Below are positions 6,740-15,225 of a DNA stretch of 51,100 nucleotides, one piece after another. The notes under the pieces were generated by a model. The model searched no databases. It was not told the origin of the DNA and saw only the letters and a list, made by a program, of their open reading frames with translations. The stretch lies in NCBI RefSeq assembly GCF_900155545.1, contig NZ_LT732526.1:718349-769448 (forward strand), given 5' to 3'. Made by a program: the position numbers and the translations under genes. The DNA is from Clostridium sp. Marseille-P2415. Its GTDB lineage: Bacteria > Bacillota > Clostridia > Lachnospirales > Lachnospiraceae. Within the stretch, counting starts at the first letter, position 1, and every line of letters starts with the position of its first letter.

Positions 6740-8413
6740 ATGCAAAAAATATTGGATGAAAATTATTATGATATTATCATCAGTAACGTTATGATTCCAA
6801 CATATAATACCGGAGATAATATAACGAATATGGATTTGAGGCATTCTCTGGCACATATCCCTGTTGATTCTTTTGATCCCTGTGCCTTAGGAACGTTTCC
6901 TTATAATGCTTTTCCATCTGTATTGACGCTTAGCTCTACCGTCAGCCTTGAAAAATCCGGAATCGGAACGGTGCAGAGGAATCCTTATCTGGCCCTGTTT
7001 GGACGCGGGGTCATTGTTGCGATTATTGATACCGGAATTGATTATCAGCATGAGGCATTCCTCTATAACGACGGAACGACCCGTATTCTGTCCTTATGGG
7101 ATCAGACCCAGCAGGAAGGCCAGCCGCCGGAAGGATTTACATATGGTACTGAATATACCAGAGAACATATTAATGTTGCGCTGAAATCGGAAAATCCTTT
7201 GTCCATTGTTCCTTCCGTTGACACCAATGGACACGGAACAGCGATCGCAAGTGTGGCCGCAGGAAAACCCAATTTGGAGCAGGACTTTAGCGGCGTTGTT
7301 CCGGAAGCCGATCTGTTAATCGTAAAATTAAAGCCGGCAAAGAATAATCTGAAGAGGATCTTTTTTGTTCCGGAAAACATTGAATGCTATCAGGAATCCG
7401 ATTTAATTATCGGGCTGAGTTATGTGACAACAGTTGCTCAAAGGCTGAACCGCCCCATTGCCATATGTATAGCAATGGGAACAAACCAGTCAAGCCATGA
7501 CGGACGCGGTGCGACCAGTTACATCACAAACTATCTTGCCCAGCTGCCCCAGACCGGAATTACAATTACTACCGGAAATGAAGCAAACAAGCGCAGACAT
7601 TATTTTAACAGTACCAGTGCAGAGCCTTTTTTCAACGATATTGAATTCAGGGTAGGAGATAATGATAAGCAGTTTGCTGTCGAGCTGTGGCCATTTGCCC
7701 CTGCGAGGCTTTCTATAGAGGTAACTGCACCAAACAGGGAGACCACCGGGCAGGTTTTTCCGTCGCTTGGCGAGTGCAGAAGATTTCCATTCGTATTTAA
7801 TGAAAGCGTGGTCTGGGTTAACAACTATATTTTCGAGGAAGAAACCGGAGATCAGCTCGTTTTAATCCGTTTTCAGGATACTATTCCCGGAATCTGGACG
7901 ATGCGGGTTCAGAATCTTGATAATGAACCTTTTTCTTTTCATACATGGCTGCCGTCCGGGGATTTAATATCAGAAGAAACCTTTTTTTTAAATCCGAATC
8001 CGGATACCACCATAACTTCTCCGGGAAACGCAACAAACCCTCTGACAGTTACTGCTTATAATCAGTTCAATGACAGTATCCTGCCGGAATCCGGAAGAGG
8101 CTATACAAGGACCGGCGGTATTAAACCGGATATTGCCGCGCCGGGGTATCAGCTTACCTGCGCAGTTCCCGGAGGCCAATACGGTTCAATAACCGGTAGC
8201 GGATGCGCGGCAGCCCAGGCGGCCGGTGTCATTGCCATGGTTTTTGAATGGGCTGTCCCCAGGGGGAATTACACCACAATTACCGGGAATGATGTCAACC
8301 GTCTGCTCATACGCGGTGCGCAGCGCAACCCGGCCAACGTGTATCCCAATAATATATGGGGTTACGGTCAGATTGAGATAAACATGCTGTTTGAACGGCT
8401 TACGTATATTTAA
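6740..8413 (+). CDS. S8 subtilase-family protein, catalytic Ser replaced by Gly
   Basis: 557 residues starting at ATG 6740, behind AGGGAGG. The fold signatures are all there: Asp in VIVAIIDTGIDY (Asp97), His in DTNGHGTAIAS (His165), the oxyanion Asn in ITTGNEAN (Asn280), a long inserted beta domain (about 290-440) and KPDIAAPG (462-469). The serine motif, normally GTSxAA, reads GSGCAA (486-491), so Gly488 stands where the nucleophile should be. No signal peptide is visible. The architecture resembles clostridial Csp-like subtilases, some of which (CspC in C. difficile) are known pseudoproteases acting in spore germination. The protein is probably inactive as a protease unless Ser487 can substitute. 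The gene stands alone between mscL and a small coiled-coil gene. Confidence 0.85.
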   Translation: MQKILDENYYDIIISNVMIPTYNTGDNITNMDLRHSLAHIPVDSFDPCALGTFPYNAFPSVLTLSSTVSLEKSGIGTVQRNPYLALFGRGVIVAIIDTGIDYQHEAFLYNDGTTRILSLWDQTQQEGQPPEGFTYGTEYTREHINVALKSENPLSIVPSVDTNGHGTAIASVAAGKPNLEQDFSGVVPEADLLIVKLKPAKNNLKRIFFVPENIECYQESDLIIGLSYVTTVAQRLNRPIAICIAMGTNQSSHDGRGATSYITNYLAQLPQTGITITTGNEANKRRHYFNSTSAEPFFNDIEFRVGDNDKQFAVELWPFAPARLSIEVTAPNRETTGQVFPSLGECRRFPFVFNESVVWVNNYIFEEETGDQLVLIRFQDTIPGIWTMRVQNLDNEPFSFHTWLPSGDLISEETFFLNPNPDTTITSPGNATNPLTVTAYNQFNDSILPESGRGYTRTGGIKPDIAAPGYQLTCAVPGGQYGSITGSGCAAAQAAGVIAMVFEWAVPRGNYTTITGNDVNRLLIRGAQRNPANVYPNNIWGYGQIEINMLFERLTYI

Positions 8414-8520
8414 GGCGGCAAATAATTCCTTATCATCTGCATAAAAATTCTGTATTCGGCATATATTGGTAAAAGCGGGACATACCGTAATCATTTCCAG
8501 GCAGAAAAGGAGAAGTTAAA

Positions 8521-8766
8521 GTGGCAAGAGGAGTCAGAAAAACAAACAGGGAAAAGCTGGAGGAAAAGCTTGCAGAAGTGAGGGCATCCATTGCGCAATA
8601 TAAGGAATGTTTGAAAACTCTGGAAATCCAGGAGAAGGATCTGATAGAGGAACTGGAACAGGAAGATTTAAAAGAACTGTCAAACCTGTTAAAGGAATGC
8701 AGCATGTCGGCTGAAGATGTAAAGCAGATGGTGCTGGAATACAGCAGCGCAGAGCGTGGGGCCTGA
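8521..8766 (+). CDS. Small coiled-coil protein
   Basis: 81 residues from GTG 8521, with AAGGAG ten bases upstream. Residues 8-52 form an almost uninterrupted charged heptad helix (KLEEKLAEVRASIAQY... EKDLIEEL), followed by a short helix-turn (LKELSNLLKECSMSAEDVKQ). The arrangement resembles DUF4315-type small proteins and other short coiled-coil regulators, but no function can be assigned. It is 107 bases past the S8 gene and could share its transcript. Confidence 0.6.
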   Translation: MARGVRKTNREKLEEKLAEVRASIAQYKECLKTLEIQEKDLIEELEQEDLKELSNLLKECSMSAEDVKQMVLEYSSAERGA

Positions 8767-9052
8767 TTCGGTCTGTTTCCCCTGACCTGATTTATTTAAA
8801 AGGGCTTAATGAAAAATTGGAAAAATATTATGGGAGAACGGTATAAAAATAAAATATTTTTTGAATCATGTGTATAAAATATGTGGTTTGGGCCATAATA
8901 GGATTATACCAAAGATAAGTGAATACTTATCCTCCCCTTTTTAATACCCTGACTGTTACAAAGGCGTAACAGCCAGGGTATTTTTTTGTTCTTTGGCAAG
9001 CCTGATTTCTAAATATCAAAAGGGACTTAAGCAGGAGAACGCACAAAGGTGC
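8767..9052 (+). other. Intergenic region with terminator
   Basis: AT-rich. It holds a short inverted repeat GATAAGT-N4-ACTTATC (8914-8931) and then the strong terminator listed separately. No gene is seen. Confidence 0.5.
8943..8988 (+). terminator. Strong intrinsic terminator
   Basis: A long stem (AATACCCTG.CTGTTAC with GTAACAG.CAGGGTATT, one internal mismatch pair) around loop AAAGGC, followed by seven or eight Ts. It insulates the two-component system from upstream genes. Confidence 0.9.
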
Positions 9053-9081
9053 TTGAAAAGTATTTCGAGAACTGGTATACT
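9053..9081 (+). promoter_or_regulatory. Sigma-A promoter of the two-component system
   Basis: TTGAAA (9053-9058), a 17-bp spacer ending TGG, and TATACT (9076-9081), 55 bases before the kinase start. Confidence 0.7.
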
Positions 9082-9135
9082 CTGTTTTAAAACGCCGGAT
9101 ATCTGAGGCTGTTCTTCATAAAGGTGGAAAACAGG

Positions 9136-10584
9136 ATGAATGAGAAAAAAGCTGGAAAGCTGCATCGAATGTGGCTGTCTGTTTCCTTGCAGGAAAAGGT
9201 GAAGTACATTGCTGTATGTGCGGCGGCGGTAGTCATATTGTCTATCGCCGCCAATTTTCTTGTGGCCGGATTCGGGATGAGAGGCTTTAGTTCCGTACTT
9301 AGAGGCAATGCACAAAGCCTGGCTTACTGGTCTGCCATGGAAGGAGAAAAAAATGCGTTTTCTGCTTTCGTGAGGGAGGGAACGGATATAAGCCGTGAGG
9401 CATATGAAAAGGCCTGCGCGGAGACAGAGAAAGCCATACGGGAGCTGCCCTATGATTACAAAAAGACAGGTCCGGAGCAATACGCCAAGGTGTGGTCCAT
9501 CCGCAACATGTACGAAAATTATTCCAGGTACCGGGATGGGTTTCTTTTATTGCCGAAGGATGATGAAAATTATACGGATCAGCTTTATACCATTTACCGT
9601 GTACAGGGATATCTTACTACCTATGCCGGACAGCTGGAGCAGATGACGATCAAAATGGGGAATGAAAAATATGAATCGCATCGGTATATTCTGGTAATTG
9701 TACCGGTTGCAAGTATGATATGGGGAGCAGCCGCACTCTGTCTGGTGAGTCTGCTTAACCGTTCCGTTAACAGAAGCATTATACGCCCTGTGGTGGAGCT
9801 GGCGGAGGATTCTGTCCGGATAGGGGAAAATGATTTCTCAGGGAAAGATGTCAGCGCGGAAGGCGGGGATGAAATAGCGCGCCTGGTGCAGGCGTTTTCC
9901 AGAATGAAGGCATCAACCCGGGGGTATATTAACGCTTTAACGGAAAAACATGAGATGGAAAAGCAATTGGATGAAGTACGGCTTCAGATGTTAAAGAACC
10001 AGATCAATCCCCATTTCCTTTTTAATACACTGAACATGATTGCCAGTACGGCTCAGATTGAGGATGCAAAAGCCACGGAAAAAATGATTACGGCCTTAAG
10101 CAGTCTGTTCCGGTACAATTTAAAATCCACGGACTCTGTTATGCCTTTGGAACGGGAATTAAAAGTCGTTCAGGATTATATGTATCTCCAGCAGATGCGT
10201 TTTGGACAGAGGCTCCGCTGCAGTACGGACTGCCGCCAGGATACGATGGATGTTCTGGTTCCGTCCTTTTGCCTGCAGCCCTTGGTTGAAAATGCCGTGA
10301 TTCACGGCCTTTCCTCCAGAAGCAGGGGCGGAAAAATCCATATCCGTTCCTGGCTTAAGGAAAAAAGGCTCTGGATATCGGTTGCCGATACGGGCGATGG
10401 AATGGACCGGCAGAAGCTGGAAGAAATCCGCAGCTCCTTAAGGCTTGGGGACGAAAAGAAAACAGGAATCGGTGTAGGAAATATTTACCGGAGAGTCCAT
10501 GGGATGTACGAGGATGGTGAGGTATTTATTTACAGCCGCCCGGAATGCGGTACCGTAGTCCAGCTGGCATTTACACCGGAATAA
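9136..10584 (+). CDS. YesM-type sensor histidine kinase
   Basis: 482 residues. TM1 is about residues 21-45 and TM2 about 184-205, flanking an extracytoplasmic sensing region of about 135 residues. A HAMP linker follows (NRSVNRSIIRPVVELAEDS), then the His_kinase (PF06580) phosphoacceptor QINPHFLFNTLNM and a C-terminal HATPase with N-box (LQPLVENAVIHGL) and G-boxes (ADTGDGM, GIGVGNIYRR). This class pairs with AraC-output regulators and commonly senses sugars or oligosaccharides and controls the neighbouring transporter. The regulator gene follows after 29 bases. ATG 9136 is preferred to GTG 9124 because AAAGGTGG sits at correct spacing for it. Confidence 0.9.
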   Translation: MNEKKAGKLHRMWLSVSLQEKVKYIAVCAAAVVILSIAANFLVAGFGMRGFSSVLRGNAQSLAYWSAMEGEKNAFSAFVREGTDISREAYEKACAETEKAIRELPYDYKKTGPEQYAKVWSIRNMYENYSRYRDGFLLLPKDDENYTDQLYTIYRVQGYLTTYAGQLEQMTIKMGNEKYESHRYILVIVPVASMIWGAAALCLVSLLNRSVNRSIIRPVVELAEDSVRIGENDFSGKDVSAEGGDEIARLVQAFSRMKASTRGYINALTEKHEMEKQLDEVRLQMLKNQINPHFLFNTLNMIASTAQIEDAKATEKMITALSSLFRYNLKSTDSVMPLERELKVVQDYMYLQQMRFGQRLRCSTDCRQDTMDVLVPSFCLQPLVENAVIHGLSSRSRGGKIHIRSWLKEKRLWISVADTGDGMDRQKLEEIRSSLRLGDEKKTGIGVGNIYRRVHGMYEDGEVFIYSRPECGTVVQLAFTPE

Positions 10585-10613
10585 TGGAACTTTCATACAC
10601 AAGGAGGCAGAAC

Positions 10614-11411
10614 ATGTATCGCATATTGCTGGCAGATGATGAGCAGATTGAACGTATGGCCCTGGCAAGAAGGCTGGTCAGGCACTTTGGAGACAGTATC
10701 ATACTCAGCGAGGCTGTGAATGGTGCGGAAGCCCTGGAGGTATTTGAGCGTGAGAGGAGCCAGATCGTAATTTTGGATATTGCGATGCCGGAGTTAAACG
10801 GAGTGGAGGCGGCAGAGCAGATCCGCAGGCTGGATCCTGATTGTGTAATCATTTTTCTTACGGCATATGATGAATTTTCTTATGCAAAAAGAGCCATTGT
10901 TATCCGTGCGCTGGATTATCTTTTAAAGCCCTGCGAGGAAGAAGAACTGCTTGCGGTAATGGAAGAAGCCATGCGTTTGGCAGATTGCCATGGAAGCGGA
11001 CAGGGGCAAAGTATGGCTGGCAGCAGGATGCCGGAGGGCAATCCGGATCATGATCCGGAAGAGCAGATGGAGGGGGATGCCAGGAGAGAGGTAGCCGAAA
11101 CCATTCGGGAATATATAAGGAACAACTATATGAAAGAAATCTCCATGCAGGATGCGGCGAGGCTTCTGCACTATTCCGATGCATATTTCTGCAAGCTGTT
11201 TAAACAGTGCTTTGACCAGAATTTCACCACCTACTTAACCAAGGTACGGGTTAACGAGGCCCGGAAACTCCTCATGAATAAGAACACCAGCGTTAAAGAC
11301 GTGAGCATACAGGTAGGGTATTTTGATTCCAATTATTTTGCAAAGGTCTTTAAACGAATTACCGGTATGCTGCCATCGGAATACAGGGACAGTCAATCTG
11401 CACAAAAATAG
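10614..11411 (+). CDS. YesN-type response regulator, AraC output
   Basis: 265 residues. The receiver domain (1-120) has the acidic pair in LLADDEQ, the phosphoacceptor Asp in VILDIAMPELNG, the switch Thr in FLTAYDEF and the Lys in DYLLKPCEE. A short acidic linker leads to two AraC-type helix-turn-helix motifs (MQDAARLLHYSDAYFCKLFK and VKDVSIQVGYFDSNYFAKVF). AraC outputs bind direct repeats about two helical turns apart; just such a pair lies immediately downstream, ahead of the TRAP genes. Translation starts at ATG 10614 behind AAGGAGG. It is likely to activate dctPQM in response to the adjacent kinase. Confidence 0.92.
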   Translation: MYRILLADDEQIERMALARRLVRHFGDSIILSEAVNGAEALEVFERERSQIVILDIAMPELNGVEAAEQIRRLDPDCVIIFLTAYDEFSYAKRAIVIRALDYLLKPCEEEELLAVMEEAMRLADCHGSGQGQSMAGSRMPEGNPDHDPEEQMEGDARREVAETIREYIRNNYMKEISMQDAARLLHYSDAYFCKLFKQCFDQNFTTYLTKVRVNEARKLLMNKNTSVKDVSIQVGYFDSNYFAKVFKRITGMLPSEYRDSQSAQK

Positions 11412-11434
11412 TATTTGTTTTTTGTGCAGATGTG

Positions 11435-11448
11435 CGAAAGCGTTTGCA
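11435..11448 (+). promoter_or_regulatory. cre-like catabolite repression site
   Basis: CGAAAGCGTTTGCA matches 12 of 14 positions of the Bacillus cre consensus TGAAARCGYTTTCA. It lies upstream of the activator repeats and promoter of the TRAP operon, so CcpA control is plausible. This is a consensus match only. Confidence 0.5.
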
Positions 11449-11451
11449 GGA

Positions 11452-11480
11452 ATGACAAAATATTCTTCCTGGATGACAAA
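11452..11480 (+). promoter_or_regulatory. Direct repeats, likely binding site of the AraC-type regulator
   Basis: ATGACAAA at 11452-11459 recurs exactly at 11473-11480, 21 bp apart (two helical turns). The downstream repeat ends eight bases before the expected -35 of the TRAP promoter, the usual place for an AraC-class activator. Confidence 0.6.
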
Positions 11481-11488
11481 CATTTACG

Positions 11489-11517
11489 GTACAAAATCAA
11501 GCTTCAGGTTATATAAT
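11489..11517 (+). promoter_or_regulatory. TRAP operon promoter with weak -35
   Basis: A perfect TATAAT (11512-11517) stands 17 bp after GTACAA (11489-11494), a poor match to TTGACA. This pattern is typical of an activator-dependent promoter. Confidence 0.55.
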
Positions 11518-11634
11518 TAAGAAAGTGTTAAGGAAGGCGCCAAACCTTAATGTCTATCTGGATTATAAAGCCCTGGGGCTTATTTTTTTGTCACGATGGG
11601 CATGAATGGAACAGGAAGAAAGGAAAGGAAGAGT

Positions 11635-12657
11635 ATGAGGAAATTCATAAAAAAACTGGCAGTAGGCTTGTTGGCAGCTGCCGTAGCGGCAGGCCTTGCA
11701 GGCTGCGGCTCTGCGGCCTCGGGAAAACGGATCATCCGCATTTCCCATGCACAGTCGGAGACCCATCCGGAGCATTTGGGGCTTCTTGCATTTAAACAAT
11801 ATGTAGAGGAACGTCTGGGAGATAAGTATGAGGTACAGATATTTCCCAATGAAATCCTTGGATCAGCTCAGAAGGCGATCGAGCTGACACAGACAGGGGC
11901 AATTGATTTTGTTGTGGCCGGTACGGCCAATTTAGAGACATTTGCAGGTGTTTATGAAATATTCAGCATGCCCTATCTGTTTGATTCGGAAGCTGTGTAC
12001 AAGTCCGTTATGCAGGATACGGATTACATGCAGAAGATCTATTCGTCTACCGATGAAGCCGGGTTCCGGGTGGTAACCTGGTATAACGCGGGAACAAGAA
12101 ATTTCTATGCAAAGACTCCGATCCGTACACCGGATGATTTAAAGGGAAAGAAAATCAGGGTCCAGCAGAGTCCGGCCAGCGTTTCCATGGTCAATGCATT
12201 TGGTGCGGCCGCCGCTCCCATGGGATTTGGCGAAGTATACACTGCGATCCAGCAGGGAGTGATTGACGGGGCGGAAAATAATGAGCTTGCTTTAACCAAT
12301 AACAAACACGGCGAAGTTGCAAAATACTATACTTACAATAAACATCAGATGGTACCGGATATGCTGGTAGCCAACTTAAAGTTTTTAAACAGCTTAAGTC
12401 CGGAAGAATACCAGATTTTCGAGGAGGCGGCTGAGCTTTCGACCCAGGTGGAAATGGCTGAATGGGATAAGAGCATCGAGGAAGCCAAAAGGACTGCCAC
12501 AGAGGATATGGGAGTAGAATTCATTGATGTGGATATAGAACCGTTCAAGCAGAAGGTTCTGCCTCTTCATGAGAAGATGCTAAAAGAAAATCCCAAGATC
12601 GCAGATCTTTATAATCACATTCAGGAAGAGAATGAGAAAGCAAAGGGAGGAGAGTAA
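11635..12657 (+). CDS. dctP: TRAP transporter solute-binding lipoprotein (DctP family)
   Basis: 340 residues from ATG 11635. A lipoprotein signal peptide ends in LAGC, so Cys22 would be lipidated and the protein tethered outside the membrane. The DctP family signature is clear: HPEHLGLLAFKQYVEER, the domain crossing around FYAKTPIRTPDDLKGKKIRV with its conserved substrate-carboxylate Arg, and FGEVYTAIQQGVIDGAEN. TRAP binding proteins capture organic acids (C4-dicarboxylates, sugar acids, keto acids) and deliver them to the DctQM permease, which uses an ion gradient. The substrate cannot be told from sequence alone. It is the first gene of a compact dctP-dctQ-dctM operon downstream of a two-component system. 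Confidence 0.93.
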   Translation: MRKFIKKLAVGLLAAAVAAGLAGCGSAASGKRIIRISHAQSETHPEHLGLLAFKQYVEERLGDKYEVQIFPNEILGSAQKAIELTQTGAIDFVVAGTANLETFAGVYEIFSMPYLFDSEAVYKSVMQDTDYMQKIYSSTDEAGFRVVTWYNAGTRNFYAKTPIRTPDDLKGKKIRVQQSPASVSMVNAFGAAAAPMGFGEVYTAIQQGVIDGAENNELALTNNKHGEVAKYYTYNKHQMVPDMLVANLKFLNSLSPEEYQIFEEAAELSTQVEMAEWDKSIEEAKRTATEDMGVEFIDVDIEPFKQKVLPLHEKMLKENPKIADLYNHIQEENEKAKGGE

Positions 12658-12658
12658 T

Positions 12659-13162
12659 ATGACGGCGATGCATAAAGTGAAAGACGCGATCATGAAGTTT
12701 TTAGGCAGTGTCATCATTTTTCTGTTTGCAGCAATGACACTGATCGGTACCTACCAGATCGTTACAAGGTATTTTTTCAACAGGCCCAGCACCATTTCAG
12801 AGGAGCTTTTGACTTATTCTTTCACATGGATGTCCCTGCTGGCATCCGCTTATGTGTTCGGGAAAAAAGATCATATGAGGATCGGGTTCCTGGCGGACAA
12901 GATCACCGGTTCCGTAAAAAAATACTTAGAGTTTTCCATTGAGCTTCTGGCGTTCGTATTTGCAGGTGTTGTCATGGTTTACGGCGGAAGCTCCATTACA
13001 AAGCTGACCATGATTCAGACAACTGCATCCTTACGGATCCCAATGGGATATGTTTATGTGATTGTACCTGTAACAGGTGTCTTGATTATGGTATTCAGCA
13101 TTATGAATGCGGTTGACATGCTGCATAAGGATTTTAGTAAGAGAGAGGAGGAAAAAGTATGA
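12659..13162 (+). CDS. dctQ: TRAP transporter small permease subunit (DctQ family)
   Basis: 167 residues from ATG 12659, one base after the dctP stop and behind GGGAGGAG. Four hydrophobic segments are expected of the family and can be seen (about 14-34, 48-66, 86-110 and 130-152). The conserved family phrase is present: the TYQIVTRYFFNRPSTISEE stretch and the WMSLLASAY segment. DctQ packs against DctM and is needed for function. The gene ends in an ATGA overlap with dctM, showing translational coupling. Confidence 0.92.
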   Translation: MTAMHKVKDAIMKFLGSVIIFLFAAMTLIGTYQIVTRYFFNRPSTISEELLTYSFTWMSLLASAYVFGKKDHMRIGFLADKITGSVKKYLEFSIELLAFVFAGVVMVYGGSSITKLTMIQTTASLRIPMGYVYVIVPVTGVLIMVFSIMNAVDMLHKDFSKREEEKV

Positions 13163-14466
13163 GTATATCCATGATGTGCGGATTGATTATTTTTGTGCTT
13201 CTGGTGGTCATGCTGCTTGCAGGCGTACCTGTGGCCGTCGCTCTTGCGGTATCATCCATATGCGCGATCCTGCCGATTTTGAACACAGGGGCAGCAGTGC
13301 TTACAGGTGCCCAGAGAATCTTTTCCGGTATTTCAGTGTTCAGTCTTCTTGCCATACCGTTCTTTATCCTGGCAGGAAATATTATGAATAAGGGCGGCAT
13401 CGCAATCCGCCTGATTAATTTTGCAAAGCTGTTCACCGGCCGGATTCCGGGGGCCCTTGCACATACCAATGCAGTTGCCAATATGCTTTTCGGAGCAATC
13501 TCCGGATCCGGAACCGCAGCGGCTTCTGCCATGGGTTCCATTATCGGGCCCATTGAGGAAGAGGAAGGCTATGACAGGGATTTTTCCGCTGCAGCCAATA
13601 TTGCAACAGCGCCCACCGGACTTTTGATCCCGCCGAGCAACGTTATGATCACCTTTTCCCTTGTCAGCGGCGGAACTTCCGTGGCAGCCCTGTTTATGGC
13701 AGGCTATATTCCGGGTATCCTCTGGGGCCTGGCATGTATGGTCGTTATTTATTTCCTGGCAAAGAAAAAGGGATATCAAAGTACCAAACGTTTTACCGGC
13801 AGCGAAAAATTAAAGGTCTTTTTACAGGCGATTCCCTGCCTTCTTATGATCGTAATTGTAATTGGAGGAATTATCTGCGGTATCTTTACGGCAACGGAAG
13901 GAAGTGTTGTATCCGTTGTATACAGCTTGGTTTTATCCCTGTTTTTCTATAAATCCCTTAAGCTGTCCGAATTGCCGAAGCTGTTTCTGGAAAGTGCACA
14001 GATGACCGGTATCATTATTTTTCTGATCGGCGTGTCCAGCATTATGAGCTGGGTAATGGCATTTACCGGCATCCCAAGTGCGGTATCCGACGCAATGCTT
14101 GGTATCAGCAGTAATAAATATGTGATCCTGTTTATCATTAACATCCTGTTGCTTCTTGTTGGTACGTTTATGGACATGACGCCTGCCTGCCTGATCTTTA
14201 CGCCGATTTTCCTGCCGATTTGTAAGACACTTGGCATGAACACCATACATTTTGGTGTTATGATGATCTTTAACCTGTGCATTGGAACCATTACGCCTCC
14301 TGTAGGTACGACTCTGTTTGTCGGGGTCAAGGTCGGACAGACCAGGATCGAAAATGTGATCAAACCGCTGTTCCTGTATTTCGGAGCCATATTCATCGTA
14401 CTGCTTCTGGTATCCTACGTACCGTTTCTGTCCTTATGGCTGCCGGGACTGTTAGGATATGTATAA
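13159..14466 (+). CDS. dctM: TRAP transporter large permease subunit (DctM family)
   Basis: 435 residues, normal for DctM, with about 11-12 membrane segments. Family hallmarks are visible: the N-terminal VVMLLAGVPVAVALAVSS, the AIPFFILAGNIMNKGG stretch, the GAISGSGTAAASAMG re-entrant hairpin, and the C-terminal repeat MTPACLIFTPIFLPI with GTITPPVGTTLFVG. It forms the transport path for the substrate captured by DctP, driven by the sodium or proton gradient. The start overlaps the dctQ stop by four bases. No clear terminator follows before the next promoter. Confidence 0.94.
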   Translation: MSISMMCGLIIFVLLVVMLLAGVPVAVALAVSSICAILPILNTGAAVLTGAQRIFSGISVFSLLAIPFFILAGNIMNKGGIAIRLINFAKLFTGRIPGALAHTNAVANMLFGAISGSGTAAASAMGSIIGPIEEEEGYDRDFSAAANIATAPTGLLIPPSNVMITFSLVSGGTSVAALFMAGYIPGILWGLACMVVIYFLAKKKGYQSTKRFTGSEKLKVFLQAIPCLLMIVIVIGGIICGIFTATEGSVVSVVYSLVLSLFFYKSLKLSELPKLFLESAQMTGIIIFLIGVSSIMSWVMAFTGIPSAVSDAMLGISSNKYVILFIINILLLLVGTFMDMTPACLIFTPIFLPICKTLGMNTIHFGVMMIFNLCIGTITPPVGTTLFVGVKVGQTRIENVIKPLFLYFGAIFIVLLLVSYVPFLSLWLPGLLGYV

Positions 14467-14539
14467 ATAAAGTGAAACCGGGCCCGACCGTCCCGCCAGT
14501 GATCCGTCGGCATAGAATTCTAAAAACATAAAAAACATT

Positions 14540-14568
14540 TTGCAAAATCCATAAAGATGTTATATACT
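14540..14568 (+). promoter_or_regulatory. Sigma-A promoter of the SEC-C gene
   Basis: TTGCAA (14540-14545), a 17-bp spacer, TATACT (14563-14568), 49 bases before the start codon. Confidence 0.6.
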
Positions 14569-14616
14569 GTTTGATGGGGTATTACCAGAAATAACAGATA
14601 AAAGGATGGTTTGAAC

Positions 14617-15126
14617 ATGACTATTTTAGAAAATTGGAGAAATCTGGCGTATGGCGATGGGCTGGATGATAAAGGAAAAGAAGAATTATGGTCTGAATAT
14701 TTCAAGGTGGAAAAGGGAATTTATGAGCATATTCTTTCCAGGCCGGAGGAAGTGGTTGAGGGTACGGTTGAAGAGCTGGCTAAGAGATATGGCACAGATG
14801 TCCAGACCATGACCGGATTTTTAGATGGAATCAATGAGAGCTTAAAAGGATATGAGAATCCGATAGAAACCATGGACGAACAGACCGTGGTAAAATTGGA
14901 AGTCGACCCGGAAAAACTTTATTATAATATGGTAGAGGCCAAGGCAGAATGGCTGTTTAACCTTCCGCAGTGGGATGAGCTGCTGACAGAAGAGAAGAGA
15001 AAAGAGCTCTATAAGAAGCAGAAGGCTTCCGGAACTGTTGTTAAGGGAGCTAAGATTGGAAGAAATGATCCATGTCCGTGCGGCAGCGGTAAGAAGTATA
15101 AAAAGTGCTGCGGGCGCAATCTGTAA
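14617..15126 (+). CDS. SEC-C metal-binding domain protein
   Basis: 169 residues from ATG 14617 (AGGATGG at 7-base spacing; a TTG at 14611 is less likely). The last 22 residues form a textbook SEC-C zinc motif, [19 protein letters not shown], as found at the end of SecA. The rest is an acidic helical domain ([20 protein letters not shown], later [17 protein letters not shown]) common to a family of stand-alone clostridial SEC-C proteins. The zinc motif suggests an interaction with ribosomes, SecB-like partners or other proteins, but the role is unknown. It is monocistronic, with a good promoter and a terminator at 15171. Confidence 0.85.
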   Translation: MTILENWRNLAYGDGLDDKGKEELWSEYFKVEKGIYEHILSRPEEVVEGTVEELAKRYGTDVQTMTGFLDGINESLKGYENPIETMDEQTVVKLEVDPEKLYYNMVEAKAEWLFNLPQWDELLTEEKRKELYKKQKASGTVVKGAKIGRNDPCPCGSGKKYKKCCGRNL

Positions 15127-15170
15127 TCAGACCATACGCTGCTCCGGCAGCAGGACAAAGAGACCGGAAA

Positions 15171-15207
15171 AGCAGGTACCTCTTAAGGAGTTACCTGCTT
15201 TGTTTTT
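15171..15207 (+). terminator. Intrinsic terminator
   Basis: Stem AGCAGGTA (15171-15178) with TACCTGCT (15192-15199), followed by a T-rich tail TGTTTTT. Confidence 0.8.
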
Positions 15208-15225
15208 AAGGAAGGAGAATCATGA

